Shown in pieces: positions 1 to 7,548 of a DNA stretch of 64,000 nucleotides. Position numbers and translations under genes: made by a program. The notes under the pieces are model-generated. The model made no database searches. It saw only the letters and a list, made by a program, of their open reading frames with translations, and had not been told where the DNA came from. The stretch's first letter is position 1, and each line of letters starts with the position of its first letter. This stretch comes from Saccharomonospora amisosensis (GTDB lineage Bacteria; Actinomycetota; Actinomycetes; Mycobacteriales; Pseudonocardiaceae). The DNA lies in contig NZ_JAAOYM010000001.1 in assembly GCF_011761185.1 (NCBI RefSeq), positions 186,001 to 250,000 on the forward strand. Direction: 5' to 3'.

Positions 1-2
1 GT

Positions 3-1154
3 CCCCGGATCGACGAGCTGGAGCAACCGGGCACAGTGCACCGCAAGCTGTCACGGATGATCGCCGAGCAGGGCTGGATCGGCGTCACCATCGAGCGGCG
101 ATACGGCGGACTCGCCCTCGGCCACCTCGCCAAGACCATCATCATCGAAGAGCTGGCGCGCGTGTGCGGCGCCATGGGCGCCATGGTGCAAGCCTCGCAG
201 CTGGGTGTTGCGAAGATCATCCACTTCGGCAACGAGACCCAGAAGCAGCGATGGCTACCGGAAATCGCCGCCGGCCGGTGCCTGCCGACCATCGTCGTCA
301 CCGAAGCCGACGCAGGCAGCCACGTACTCGGGATGACCACCAGCGCATACCGCGACGGCGACCACTACGTACTCAACGGATCAAAGGTCTTCATCGGGAA
401 CTCCCACGTCGGCGACCTTCACGGCGTCGTAGCCCGCACCGGGGAGGGATCCGGTGGGCTCACCGCATTCCTTGTCGAAGCCGACCGGAAAGGACTCCAC
501 CTCGCGCCGCAGCAGCCGACACTCGGGCTGCACGGTTTCAGCTTCGGCGAGCTCGTGTTCGACAACTGCCGCATTCCTGTCGAGAACAGGCTCGGCCAGG
601 AGGGCGGCGGCCTCGCCGTCGCCCATTCCTCGAGCATTCTCTACGGCCGTCCCAATCTCGCTCCTGTCTCGCTGGGAATCCACACCGCCATCGTGGAGGA
701 CACCGTCCGATTCGCCAACCAGCACAGACGCTACGGTGACCGGCTCAGTGCCCTCCCCACGGTGATTCAACAGATCGGTCACATGCAGTCCAACCTGATG
801 ACCGCGCGGACAGTCCTCTACAACGCGGTGAGCATGCTCGACCAAGGTCGGCCCTGTGACCACGATCTGATCAACGCCAAACTGGTCAACTACGAAACCT
901 CCTTGGACACGCTGCGGCGTGCGATGGACGTGCACGCCGCACACGGGCTCATGGCGGATCGCCCACTCACCCGGTATCTACGCGATGCCTGGCATATCGG
1001 CCCGCCCGGCGGCACGTCGGACGTCCAGCGCATTCGGCTGGCCGAACGGGCACTTGGCACCAACACGAACCCGCCGTTTTCGGTCACTCACCGCGACCAC
1101 CTGATGCGCAGCGCGGAGATGGTCAACGAGCCCATCGAACCTCGGACTGGCTGA
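3..1154 (+). CDS. Acyl-CoA dehydrogenase family protein, 5' end outside the window
   Basis: The reading frame is open from the left edge (codon at 3) to the TGA at 1152-1154, so the start lies upstream and only about 383 residues are seen. The middle (VVTEADAGSHVLGMTTSA, then GSKVFIGNSHVGD) is the acyl-CoA dehydrogenase beta-domain and FAD-binding pattern, and the C-terminal part carries the usual four-helix bundle ending in GGTSDVQRIRLAERALG. Members oxidise acyl-CoA (or acyl-ACP) at the alpha-beta bond with FAD. The catalytic Glu that many short-chain enzymes have just before the GTS motif is not there (PPGGTSD), so either the base sits elsewhere, as in isovaleryl-type enzymes, or the substrate is unusual. 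Its 3' end overlaps the convergent GAF gene by 32 bases. Substrate unknown. Confidence 0.85.
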   Translation, partial: PRIDELEQPGTVHRKLSRMIAEQGWIGVTIERRYGGLALGHLAKTIIIEELARVCGAMGAMVQASQLGVAKIIHFGNETQKQRWLPEIAAGRCLPTIVVTEADAGSHVLGMTTSAYRDGDHYVLNGSKVFIGNSHVGDLHGVVARTGEGSGGLTAFLVEADRKGLHLAPQQPTLGLHGFSFGELVFDNCRIPVENRLGQEGGGLAVAHSSSILYGRPNLAPVSLGIHTAIVEDTVRFANQHRRYGDRLSALPTVIQQIGHMQSNLMTARTVLYNAVSMLDQGRPCDHDLINAKLVNYETSLDTLRRAMDVHAAHGLMADRPLTRYLRDAWHIGPPGGTSDVQRIRLAERALGTNTNPPFSVTHRDHLMRSAEMVNEPIEPRTG

Positions 1155-1770
1155 GCGCCCTGGCCAGCTCGCTGGCACCGGAGTCGATCGCAGCGGTGTC
1201 CGCGTTGGCTGCCGTGATCACCCGGACCAGCTTGTCGGCCACGGACTCGATCACCGCGACGTCGTCCTTGGTGAGATGGTGCGGCTGTGTGTCGATCACG
1301 CACACCGTGCCCACCACGGTGTTCGTCGAGTCGATCAGCGGGGCGCCGAGGTAGGACTGGATCCCGAGCATGTCCACGACGGGATTGCTTCGGAACCTGG
1401 TGAAGTCGCGCACGTCTCCCAGGGGGAACGGAGTGCGTCGCTCCACAGTGTGGGGGCAGAACCCGTGATCGAGCCGCATCGTGCGCTCGACGCTGGGCCC
1501 GTGAGTGGCGATCGCCCGCACCTGCCCCACCTCACCGCTGTCACCCATCCCAGGCGTGTAGAGCCCGGCGAAATACTGCTCGTCGGTGATCAAGTTGACC
1601 ATTCCGTAGGGGTAGGACAGCGTTTTCGCCAGCGTCGCGGCGCACTGATCAAATCCCGCGATGGCGAACTTGCCAAGTCCCAGAGCTTGGAGCCGACCCA
1701 TCACACCTGCCCGGTCGCCCTTCGTCGGCCGGTCACGCCTGCGGTCGGTGGTCACGTCGAAAAAGTCCAT
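1123..1770 (-). CDS. GAF-domain protein, fifth gene of the conservon
   Basis: 215 residues. One GAF domain fills most of the protein, roughly residues 40-190: the segment from CAATLAKTLSYPYGMVNLI to GTVCVIDTQPHHL matches the GAF core, including the CPHTVERRTPF stretch common in actinobacterial GAF proteins. GAF domains bind small molecules or act as sensing modules; the ligand cannot be read from the sequence. It starts at ATG 1770 with a CGGGAG-like site upstream and lies 29 bases after cvnD, so it should belong to the same transcript. In several described conservons the gene after cvnD encodes a P450; here that position holds a GAF protein. Confidence 0.8.
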   Translation of the reverse strand: MDFFDVTTDRRRDRPTKGDRAGVMGRLQALGLGKFAIAGFDQCAATLAKTLSYPYGMVNLITDEQYFAGLYTPGMGDSGEVGQVRAIATHGPSVERTMRLDHGFCPHTVERRTPFPLGDVRDFTRFRSNPVVDMLGIQSYLGAPLIDSTNTVVGTVCVIDTQPHHLTKDDVAVIESVADKLVRVITAANADTAAIDSGASELARALSQSEVRWAR

Positions 1771-1799
1771 GCCGTGTTTCTCCCGATCTCACTACGATC

Positions 1800-2384
1800 T
1801 CATCTGCTTAGCGGGTGCAGCTGGTGCAGGATGTGACGGATCAGCGCGACCAGGACGTCACGGGCATCCGGTCCCCGGCGCGCGTCGCACCTCACCACCG
1901 GAATCTCATGCCCCAGCCCCAGGGCCCGCTGGACCTCACTGGCTGGATACCGATATGCCCCGTCGAACAGGTTGACGGCGACGACGAACGGTATCCGGCG
2001 TTTCTCGAAGAACTCGACGACAGGGAAACTGTCCTGCAGCCGACGGGTGTCCACCAGCACCACAGCGCCGGTCGCTCCGTGGCAAAGCTCGTCCCACAGG
2101 AACCAGAACCGGCTCTGCCCCGGTGTGCCGAACAGGTACAGCACGGTGTTCTCGGCGAACGTTCGTCGACCGAAGTCCATCGCGACCGTGGTGCACTGTT
2201 TGGTTTCGACACCAGCCAGATCGTCGGTGCCGACACTGGCCACCGTCAACCTCTCCTCAGTGGTCAACGGTTCAATCTCGCTGACCGCGCCCACAAAGGT
2301 GGTCTTGCCGGCACCGAAGCCGCCCGCGACGATCACTTTGAGCTGTTCGGGGAACTCAGGTGTACTGCAGTCGTGTAAGACCAT
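1800..2384 (-). CDS. Conservon GTPase-like ATP/GTP-binding protein (CvnD type)
   Basis: 194 residues from ATG 2384. The P-loop VAGGFGAGKTTF is near the N-terminus, a switch-like FGTPGQSRFWFLWDEL follows, and VAVNLFDGA stands in the place of the NKxD guanine motif. This is the small Ras/MglA-like protein of Roadblock conservons, in which the CvnA kinase-like sensor, the CvnB Roadblock protein and CvnC are thought to form a membrane-linked G-protein-like complex. The start is set by family length and by overlap with cvnC (stop at 2356); no strong ribosome site precedes it, so translational coupling is likely. An in-frame ATG at 2423 is an alternative. The LFGTPGQ loop marks it as GTPase-like; biochemical role in this organism is inferred from the family. 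Confidence 0.9.
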   Translation of the reverse strand: MVLHDCSTPEFPEQLKVIVAGGFGAGKTTFVGAVSEIEPLTTEERLTVASVGTDDLAGVETKQCTTVAMDFGRRTFAENTVLYLFGTPGQSRFWFLWDELCHGATGAVVLVDTRRLQDSFPVVEFFEKRRIPFVVAVNLFDGAYRYPASEVQRALGLGHEIPVVRCDARRGPDARDVLVALIRHILHQLHPLSR

Positions 2385-2724
2385 CAAGGACTCGCTCAAG
2401 CACGTCGAGGGAAGGGGGGGCATGCTTCGGTGCGGCCACACGCACCTTACCGAGCACCACAAGATCAGCGATCACGACCTTGACAGCGCTCGCCGGTTGC
2501 CGCATGCGCGAGGCGATCTCAGCGACCGATGTGGGCAACTGGCACCATCGAAGTGCCTCGGCGTATTCCATCCGAAACTCACTTCGGTCGTTCTGGTTGC
2601 CGCCGATCGCGCACACGTGCGTCATCAGCTCCAGGTCAGCACACGGCTGTGTGCGGCCTTGCGTAATGCAGTATGGTCGCGGCTGATCGATACCTTCGAT
2701 CCCACCGCTTTCATCGTCGCTCAT
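2356..2724 (-). CDS. DUF742 protein (CvnC type)
   Basis: 122 residues from ATG 2724, which has GGAGGA eight bases upstream. The protein shows the DUF742 layout: RPYCITQGRT near the N-terminus, a winged-helix-like middle with LPTSVAEIASRMRQPASAVKVVIADL, and the closing DVLERVLDGL. DUF742 proteins are found almost only in conservons, between the Roadblock protein and the GTPase, and are thought to bridge them. It overlaps cvnB by 14 bases and cvnD by 29 bases, so the genes are translationally linked. The longer upstream reading frame up to 2850 is rejected because it runs inside cvnB. Confidence 0.9.
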   Translation of the reverse strand: MSDDESGGIEGIDQPRPYCITQGRTQPCADLELMTHVCAIGGNQNDRSEFRMEYAEALRWCQLPTSVAEIASRMRQPASAVKVVIADLVVLGKVRVAAPKHAPPSLDVLERVLDGLTRLQYT

Positions 2725-3145
2725 ACCGCCCGTCCTCCGGAGTCGACGACACCAACGCCGCCGTCTGTCGCAGTGGCGTCTCCAGATGCGTCTGGATCTT
2801 GCCGCGCAGATCAACCATGTGGTATGTGAGCATGTCCGCATCGACGTCACGATCGGCGAGTACAGCCAGCAGTGAGCCTTCGGCGGCGCCCATGATCAAC
2901 AATACGATCTCGCCGACCTCGGTCATCATCTGGTGGACGGTCCGGTTCCCGCCACACGTCTCTCCCACCGCCGCGGACATACCGTGTAGACCGCTCACCG
3001 CCGCCGCGATCTGATCAGCGGTATCTGTCTCGACCCCGGCCCAAGCCTTCTTGATCCCATCCGAGGACAACAACAACACTGAGCGAGTCCGGGGAACGGT
3101 CGCGAGGATGGTGTCACGCAGGAGGCTTGTCAGGCTGGCCGTCAT
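2711..3145 (-). CDS. Roadblock/LC7 domain protein (CvnB type)
   Basis: 144 residues. A single Roadblock/LC7 fold covers residues about 5-110: a helix with LLRDTILATVPRTRSVLLLSSDGI, the AAAVSGLHGMSAAVGE helix, and the VLLIMGAAEGSLLAVLAD strand. These proteins act as regulators or platforms for small Ras-like GTPases, here probably CvnD. The start ATG at 3143-3145 overlaps the cvnA stop in an ATGA arrangement, a sign of coupled translation. The C-terminal tail of about 30 residues is polar and without recognisable domain. Confidence 0.92.
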   Translation of the reverse strand: MTASLTSLLRDTILATVPRTRSVLLLSSDGIKKAWAGVETDTADQIAAAVSGLHGMSAAVGETCGGNRTVHQMMTEVGEIVLLIMGAAEGSLLAVLADRDVDADMLTYHMVDLRGKIQTHLETPLRQTAALVSSTPEDGRYERR

Positions 3146-4662
3146 GAGCGTTCCTCTTCTTCCATTCCGGACAGCGCGGAAGGCGTTCCCAGCTGTCCAG
3201 CTTCGCGTGTGGGTTCTCGACGCATCATCGCTGTGACGATGCCTGGATGAGGCTGCGGTTTGCCCGGGGAGCGAGAACCAGCCGAGAGCTCGGCCGGTAG
3301 GTACGACCCGGTACGTTGCGGCAGCGGCGGGGGTGTCGCCAGGTCTCCGGCCGTGGAGGTTGGCTGCGCCTGGTCGGCCTCGGCCGCAGGCCGACGCTGG
3401 GGCAACGGCGCCGACGGATCGTCGGCTGTGTGTTGGCCACCAGCATGCTCCGCTGCGCCGCTGTTGTCGGGCGGCAGAGATTGGCTGGGAGCAGGCAATG
3501 TCCTCTCCTGGTCGGTACGGCCGGCAGCCACCCGCTCCTGACCTTGCGATACCGGTCCCGTATCGGTGGAGGCGGATCGCAGCTCGGCGAGTTCGGCCGG
3601 AGGCGAGGCCAGCAGCGCAGACGGCACCACCACGATCGCGTCCACGCCACCGAAAATGTTCGGCCGCAACTGCACCGCGAGCTGCCGCCGCTTGGCGATC
3701 GTGTGGACCACCGCGTGCCCGAACGACCCGCGACCGAGCCGATCACGGAGGTCCTCCTCCGTTGCCGAGCGCAGGATCCGGTTCTCTTCACGTATCTGCT
3801 CGTCCGTCATGGACAGCCCGGGACTTTGGACCTGGAGCGCCACTCCAGCAGGCACCTCCTCTGCCGTCACCCTTACCTGGTGCGGCTCGGGCGTCACGAA
3901 GCTGGCGTTCTTCAGCAACTCGGTCAACACAAGTTGGATCTCTTCAGCGACGTATCCCACCACGTAGTGGTCGGTGCGCGGAGGGACGACCACGACCTTG
4001 CGGTAGTGCTCGCACGGACTGGAAGCGCTCCTCAGCACCGAGTTGATGTGGACCGGCTCGGGCGCCCGCCGCTGGAGCACCTCGCCGCCCAGGATCGCGA
4101 TGCAGTTGGTGTCATGCCATGCTCGCGTGATCGCATGGTCGACCGCGAACGCGCTCCTGAGCAGCTCCGGGTCGGTGATCTGACGCTCGAGGTCGTCCAG
4201 CCGGTGAATCGCCAGACGCAGCAACATGCGAACCCGGGCGGTCAGACTGCGCAGGCCGGCCCCCAGCAGTGCGCCCCGCTCCACCTGGGCTGCTCGCCAG
4301 GTCGCCTGTTGAATTCGATCGTTGGCGGTACTGACGACCTGTGCCGCATGGTTCTGCGCGTGCTCACGCGCAGAACGCTCCCGCTCGATCTCCTCCTCGA
4401 GCAGGTTCACGGCCACGGTTATCCTCCACCAAACCCACCAGCCACCGCCTCCCATCACGAGCACAGCGAGCGTGCTCAGTACGGCAGCCGCCGTGGACGG
4501 CAGCGTGGCCAAGCCTCCGCCCAGCAAACCCCCGGCCACGGCGACGACAGCGAGCCCGCCGACCACCGAAGCCATACCGGGCCGCCGCCCCTGGTGACCG
4601 GGTCCAGACTCGGGGGCCGAGGGGCCTGGTGGCCTCGCATGATCAGCAACTGCGGCAGTCAT
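3142..4662 (-). CDS. Sensor histidine-kinase-like membrane protein (CvnA type)
   Basis: 506 residues from ATG 4662, chosen because GGAGGA lies eight bases upstream; the open frame to 4722 has no such site. Two hydrophobic segments (about residues 30-75: VVGGLAVVAVAGGLLGG and AVLSTLAVLVMGGGGWWVWW) anchor it, followed by a long helical region and an ATPase-like half: ELLKNASFVTPEPHQVRV resembles the N-box, and LRDRLGRGSFGHAVVHTIAKR the G-box of HATPase_c. The last 150 residues are proline- and charge-rich and probably disordered. In conservons this protein is the proposed receptor that passes a signal to CvnB, CvnC and CvnD. It is the first gene of the five-gene minus-strand operon ending at 1123. 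Confidence 0.9.
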   Translation of the reverse strand: MTAAVADHARPPGPSAPESGPGHQGRRPGMASVVGGLAVVAVAGGLLGGGLATLPSTAAAVLSTLAVLVMGGGGWWVWWRITVAVNLLEEEIERERSAREHAQNHAAQVVSTANDRIQQATWRAAQVERGALLGAGLRSLTARVRMLLRLAIHRLDDLERQITDPELLRSAFAVDHAITRAWHDTNCIAILGGEVLQRRAPEPVHINSVLRSASSPCEHYRKVVVVPPRTDHYVVGYVAEEIQLVLTELLKNASFVTPEPHQVRVTAEEVPAGVALQVQSPGLSMTDEQIREENRILRSATEEDLRDRLGRGSFGHAVVHTIAKRRQLAVQLRPNIFGGVDAIVVVPSALLASPPAELAELRSASTDTGPVSQGQERVAAGRTDQERTLPAPSQSLPPDNSGAAEHAGGQHTADDPSAPLPQRRPAAEADQAQPTSTAGDLATPPPLPQRTGSYLPAELSAGSRSPGKPQPHPGIVTAMMRREPTREAGQLGTPSALSGMEEEERS

Positions 4663-5171
4663 GCAGTTGTTCCTCCACATCCACTCGGGAATCGCCCGCC
4701 GACAAGCGGCGCCGGAAGACACAAGGACCCGCGAGCGCAGCGTTTCCCAGTACCACCCTGGACCTCCACGAACAGGTAAGCACTAGGCGGGACCTCCATG
4801 TAACGGTCGCTCACTGCCCCAGCGTTCAACTCAGTTGATCAGCACCGTACATCAAGGGTCACGGCGGCCGACACCGATTCCGCCCAACGTTGCGGTCGGC
4901 CTTGCCTGCGGAGTGGGACCTGGCAGGCCAATGTCGAAACGACCCCCGCATAACCTGCTGAAAGGGAATTCGACCGCCGCACCGAACTGCCGGTCGGATG
5001 CGGCCGGCGGCAGCCAAGCACTGTCTCCGCCGCGACGGCCGCAGTACGGCGCGCCCCTCTGCGGGCCCGCCGCGGCCCGCACTTCGGGCGTCGGTGTGGG
5101 CCGACTGCGGCAGTGGGTGGCCGAAACGAGTGGCAAGGCCGTTCTCGGCGGCTCGAACGAGTTTCGTCCCG
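4663..5171. other. About 510 bases without a convincing gene, upstream of the conservon
   Basis: This stretch should hold the conservon promoter near its left end. Small open frames cross it on both strands, but they have arginine- or proline-rich shadow composition and no ribosome sites. I see no strong palindrome or terminator. The opposite end is the 3' side of the PPOX gene. Confidence 0.5.
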
Positions 5172-5711
5172 TTATGGCGTGGTGAGCTTGGCGAGGTCGG
5201 GGGCGTAGACGGTCATCCAGTGCGGGCGCAGCCGGTAGTAGACCACGTCGCTGTCCCAGTCGAAGAAGTCCTCGCCGTACCAGCTTTTCAGGTGTCGCAG
5301 CGTTTCCAGCCAGCTTTCGGACGGTGCGCGGCCGGGAGGGTTCAGGACCTCCACCGTGCCGTGCGTGAATACGCCCAGATCATCACCACGCAGGTGCGCG
5401 ACGCTGGCGGCAGGTCGAGCGGCGAGGTGGCGGGCTTTGGCCGCCGAACGCGCCGTGCCGAAATGCCACATTCCGTGGAGGAAATGCCCGTCCGCGCCGC
5501 TGATCCGCGGCTGCCCTTTCGCTGTGACCGTGGACAGGGCCAGAGTGCACATTCCGGTGAGAACCTGGGTGAGTTGCTGCGCGGTCAGAGTGCGCTCGGC
5601 GCTGATTATCGACCGCAGGTGAGAGGTGGAGCGGGAAAGCGAGGTATCAAGGAGCGCTTGGAGCTCGCGCAGTTCATCCGGTGTTTCGTACATGGAAATC
5701 CCGTCTGTCAT
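5172..5711 (-). CDS. Pyridoxamine 5'-phosphate oxidase-fold protein
   Basis: 179 residues. From about residue 45 the sequence follows the split-barrel flavin-binding fold: LALSTVTAKGQPRISGADGHFLHGMWHFGT, then AARPAASVAHLRGDDLGVFTHGTVEVL, and the closing HWMTVYAPD. Relatives bind FMN, F420 or haem, and many have no known substrate. The start could be ATG 5711 or ATG 5693; neither has a strong ribosome site. It stands alone between a 500-base gap and the carboxymuconolactone-decarboxylase gene. Function beyond the fold is not assignable. Confidence 0.8.
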   Translation of the reverse strand: MTDGISMYETPDELRELQALLDTSLSRSTSHLRSIISAERTLTAQQLTQVLTGMCTLALSTVTAKGQPRISGADGHFLHGMWHFGTARSAAKARHLAARPAASVAHLRGDDLGVFTHGTVEVLNPPGRAPSESWLETLRHLKSWYGEDFFDWDSDVVYYRLRPHWMTVYAPDLAKLTTP

Positions 5712-5912
5712 GGTTTCGCGGGTCCGGATCCACTGCCGGAGCCGGCGAAATCATGCTCACGCCAAACCCCGACAGCGTGTGTCAAGGTTTCCGCGAGCGC
5801 GGGGGCGCCCTCATGCGGCGGGCCGCAATTGCGGCCCCAGCGGCGTCGAACTCCAGCGTTTACCCTGCCGAGTTCGACGCCGCGGCCGCTCAGCGCCGAG
5901 GTTGCGCCGGGT

Positions 5913-6368
5913 TCACCAGGCGGAGCCCGCAGGTTGCCGGGTCGCGGCATTGAGCCGGTTCCAGACGTTGATCGCCGCGATCGACAGCAGCAGCGAAGAC
6001 AACTGCTGCTCGTCGTAGTGTGCGGCTGCGTCGTCCCACACCGAGTCGGGCACGGGGTCGGGCCGATCCGCGAGGCGGGTCACGCACTCGGCCAGCGCCA
6101 GCGCCGCACGTTCGGCTTCGCTGAAGTAGGGCGATTCTCGCCAAGCCCCCACTCCCCAGATCCGCTCGGCCTTCTCTCCAGCGTCTCGCAGTTCTCTGGC
6201 GTGCATGTCGACGCAGAGGCTGCAGCCGTTGATCTGGCTCACCCGAAGATGGATGAGCTGATGGGTCGTCTCCGCGAGTGTGCTCGACTGAGCGGCCTTG
6301 CTCAGTGCGTGTAGCGCCTTCATCGCGTCCGGCACCACCATCACGGGGTTGGTCATTCGAGCTTGCAT
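5913..6368 (-). CDS. Carboxymuconolactone decarboxylase / AhpD-like protein
   Basis: 151 residues from ATG 6368, which has GGGAGGAA just upstream. The NGCSLCVDMHARELRDAG motif is the CxxC plus His signature of AhpD-like proteins; such proteins act as peroxidase partners or small-molecule decarboxylases. The gene is divergent from an ECF41 sigma factor 68 bases away. In many actinobacteria ECF41 genes sit beside exactly this type of gene (carboxymuconolactone decarboxylases, oxidoreductases or epimerases), and the sigma factor transcribes the neighbour. The longer frame up to 6470 would run into the sigma gene and is rejected. Confidence 0.9.
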   Translation of the reverse strand: MQARMTNPVMVVPDAMKALHALSKAAQSSTLAETTHQLIHLRVSQINGCSLCVDMHARELRDAGEKAERIWGVGAWRESPYFSEAERAALALAECVTRLADRPDPVPDSVWDDAAAHYDEQQLSSLLLSIAAINVWNRLNAATRQPAGSAW

Positions 6369-6415
6369 CTTTCCTCCCGCTGTCACGCCTGCCCGTTCGG
6401 GCGGGTCATGCAGGT

Positions 6416-6442
6416 GACCCGCCACGAAGAGAGGATGTGACA
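6416..6442 (-). promoter_or_regulatory. Candidate ECF41-dependent promoter of the AhpD-like gene
   Basis: Read on the minus strand, TGTCACA (6442-6436) is followed after 16 bases by GGTC (6419-6416). The described ECF41 consensus is TGTCACA, a spacer of about 16, then CGTC, so there is one mismatch in the -10 part. It lies about 50 bases upstream of the AhpD-like start codon and overlaps the start codon of the sigma gene, so occupancy could also affect translation initiation signals or expression of the sigma gene itself. Confidence 0.5.
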
Positions 6443-7306
6443 GTGCAGGACGAGGAATTCTGGGCAGCACGGTTCGAGGAACACCGACCCCGGCTGAGGG
6501 CGCTGGCCTACCGGATGCTCGGTTCGTTCGCCGAGGCCGATGACGCGGTGCAGGAAGCCTGGCTGCGGGTTTCGCGTGCCCGCGGTGACGACGTCGACAA
6601 CGTCGGCGGGTGGCTCACCACGATCGTCTCGCGGCAGTGCCTCAACATGTTGCGCTCGCGGGCGAGCAGGCGGGAGGACCCGCTGGACGTGCGGGTACCC
6701 GACCCGGTCGTGCAGTCGGGCGAGGGCGATCCCGAGGAACATGGCGTCCTTGCCGACACCGTGAGCCTCGCGCTGCTGGTGGTGCTGGAAACGCTCGACC
6801 CGGCGGAGCGGCTCGCGTTCGTGCTGCACGACATGTTCGCGGTGCCGTTCGACGATATCGCCCCGATGGTGGGCCGCACTCCGGCCGCGGCTCGTCAGCT
6901 CGCCAGCCGCGCCCGGCGGCGGGTGCAGGGTGCGGCGACCGCAGGGCAACCGGACCGCGCCCGGCAGCGCCAGATTGTGGACGCGTGGTGGGCGGCCGCG
7001 CGTGGCGGTGACTTCGCGGGTCTGGTTGCCCTGCTGCATCCTGATGCCGTGCTTCGGGTGGACACCGGTGGGGCGGGCTCGAAGCTTGTGCGGGGCGCGG
7101 CCGAGGTCGCCGGGCAGGCGGCTTCGTACCGGGCGGCCGGGCTCGCGGCGCGGTTCGCGGTTGTCAACGGCGGCCCGGGGATCGTCTCGATGATCGGTGG
7201 TCGGCCGGCTGCGGTGTTGGCGTTCACGGTGGTGGACGGGTTGATCGCCGAGATCGACATTCTGGCCGACCGGCGCCGGTTGGCTGCCCTTGAGCTTGCC
7301 TGCTGA
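6437..7306 (+). CDS. ECF41-type RNA polymerase sigma factor (SigJ-like, SnoaL tail)
   Basis: 289 residues from GTG 6437, preceded by GAAGAGAGG; GTG 6443 is also possible. Region 2 lies at about residues 8-75 (RALAYRMLGSFAEADDAVQEAWLRV), region 4 at about 115-165 (AFVLHDMFAVPFDDIAPMVGRTPAAARQLASRARRR), and a SnoaL-like domain fills the C-terminal 110 residues. That C-terminal fusion, with DTGG, NGGPG and the final DRRRLAAL standing for the DGGGR and NPDKL motifs, is the hallmark of ECF41; in this group the tail replaces an anti-sigma factor and tunes activity. The divergent neighbour is the expected target. The inducing signal is unknown. Confidence 0.92.
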   Translation: MTVQDEEFWAARFEEHRPRLRALAYRMLGSFAEADDAVQEAWLRVSRARGDDVDNVGGWLTTIVSRQCLNMLRSRASRREDPLDVRVPDPVVQSGEGDPEEHGVLADTVSLALLVVLETLDPAERLAFVLHDMFAVPFDDIAPMVGRTPAAARQLASRARRRVQGAATAGQPDRARQRQIVDAWWAAARGGDFAGLVALLHPDAVLRVDTGGAGSKLVRGAAEVAGQAASYRAAGLAARFAVVNGGPGIVSMIGGRPAAVLAFTVVDGLIAEIDILADRRRLAALELAC

Positions 7307-7496
7307 CGGCGGTGGGCACGGCGCCCCAGGGGCTTCGCCCGAGTTCAGCAACTTGCGTCTGCTGAGTTCCGTCATGCGAACTTGCTGAAACACAAATACG
7401 AGAAGAGTATCTACGTATCTGAATGCGGGTGAGAAGCTATGCCCGAACGTCGAAAGGGTCAATGCCCGCAACGCGAACGGCGACCGGAGGCCGCTC

Positions 7497-7525
7497 GGGC
7501 CCGGAACCCACCGGATTCCGGGCCC
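7497..7525. terminator. Bidirectional terminator-like hairpin
   Basis: A perfect 10-bp stem, GGGCCCGGAA (7497-7506) and TTCCGGGCCC (7516-7525), encloses a 9-base loop. It sits between the convergent sigma and lcp genes, 24 bases beyond the lcp stop. No U-run follows, as is common in high-GC actinobacteria. Confidence 0.6.
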
Positions 7526-7548
7526 GAATTCGGTAGCCGCGGCGGTGC

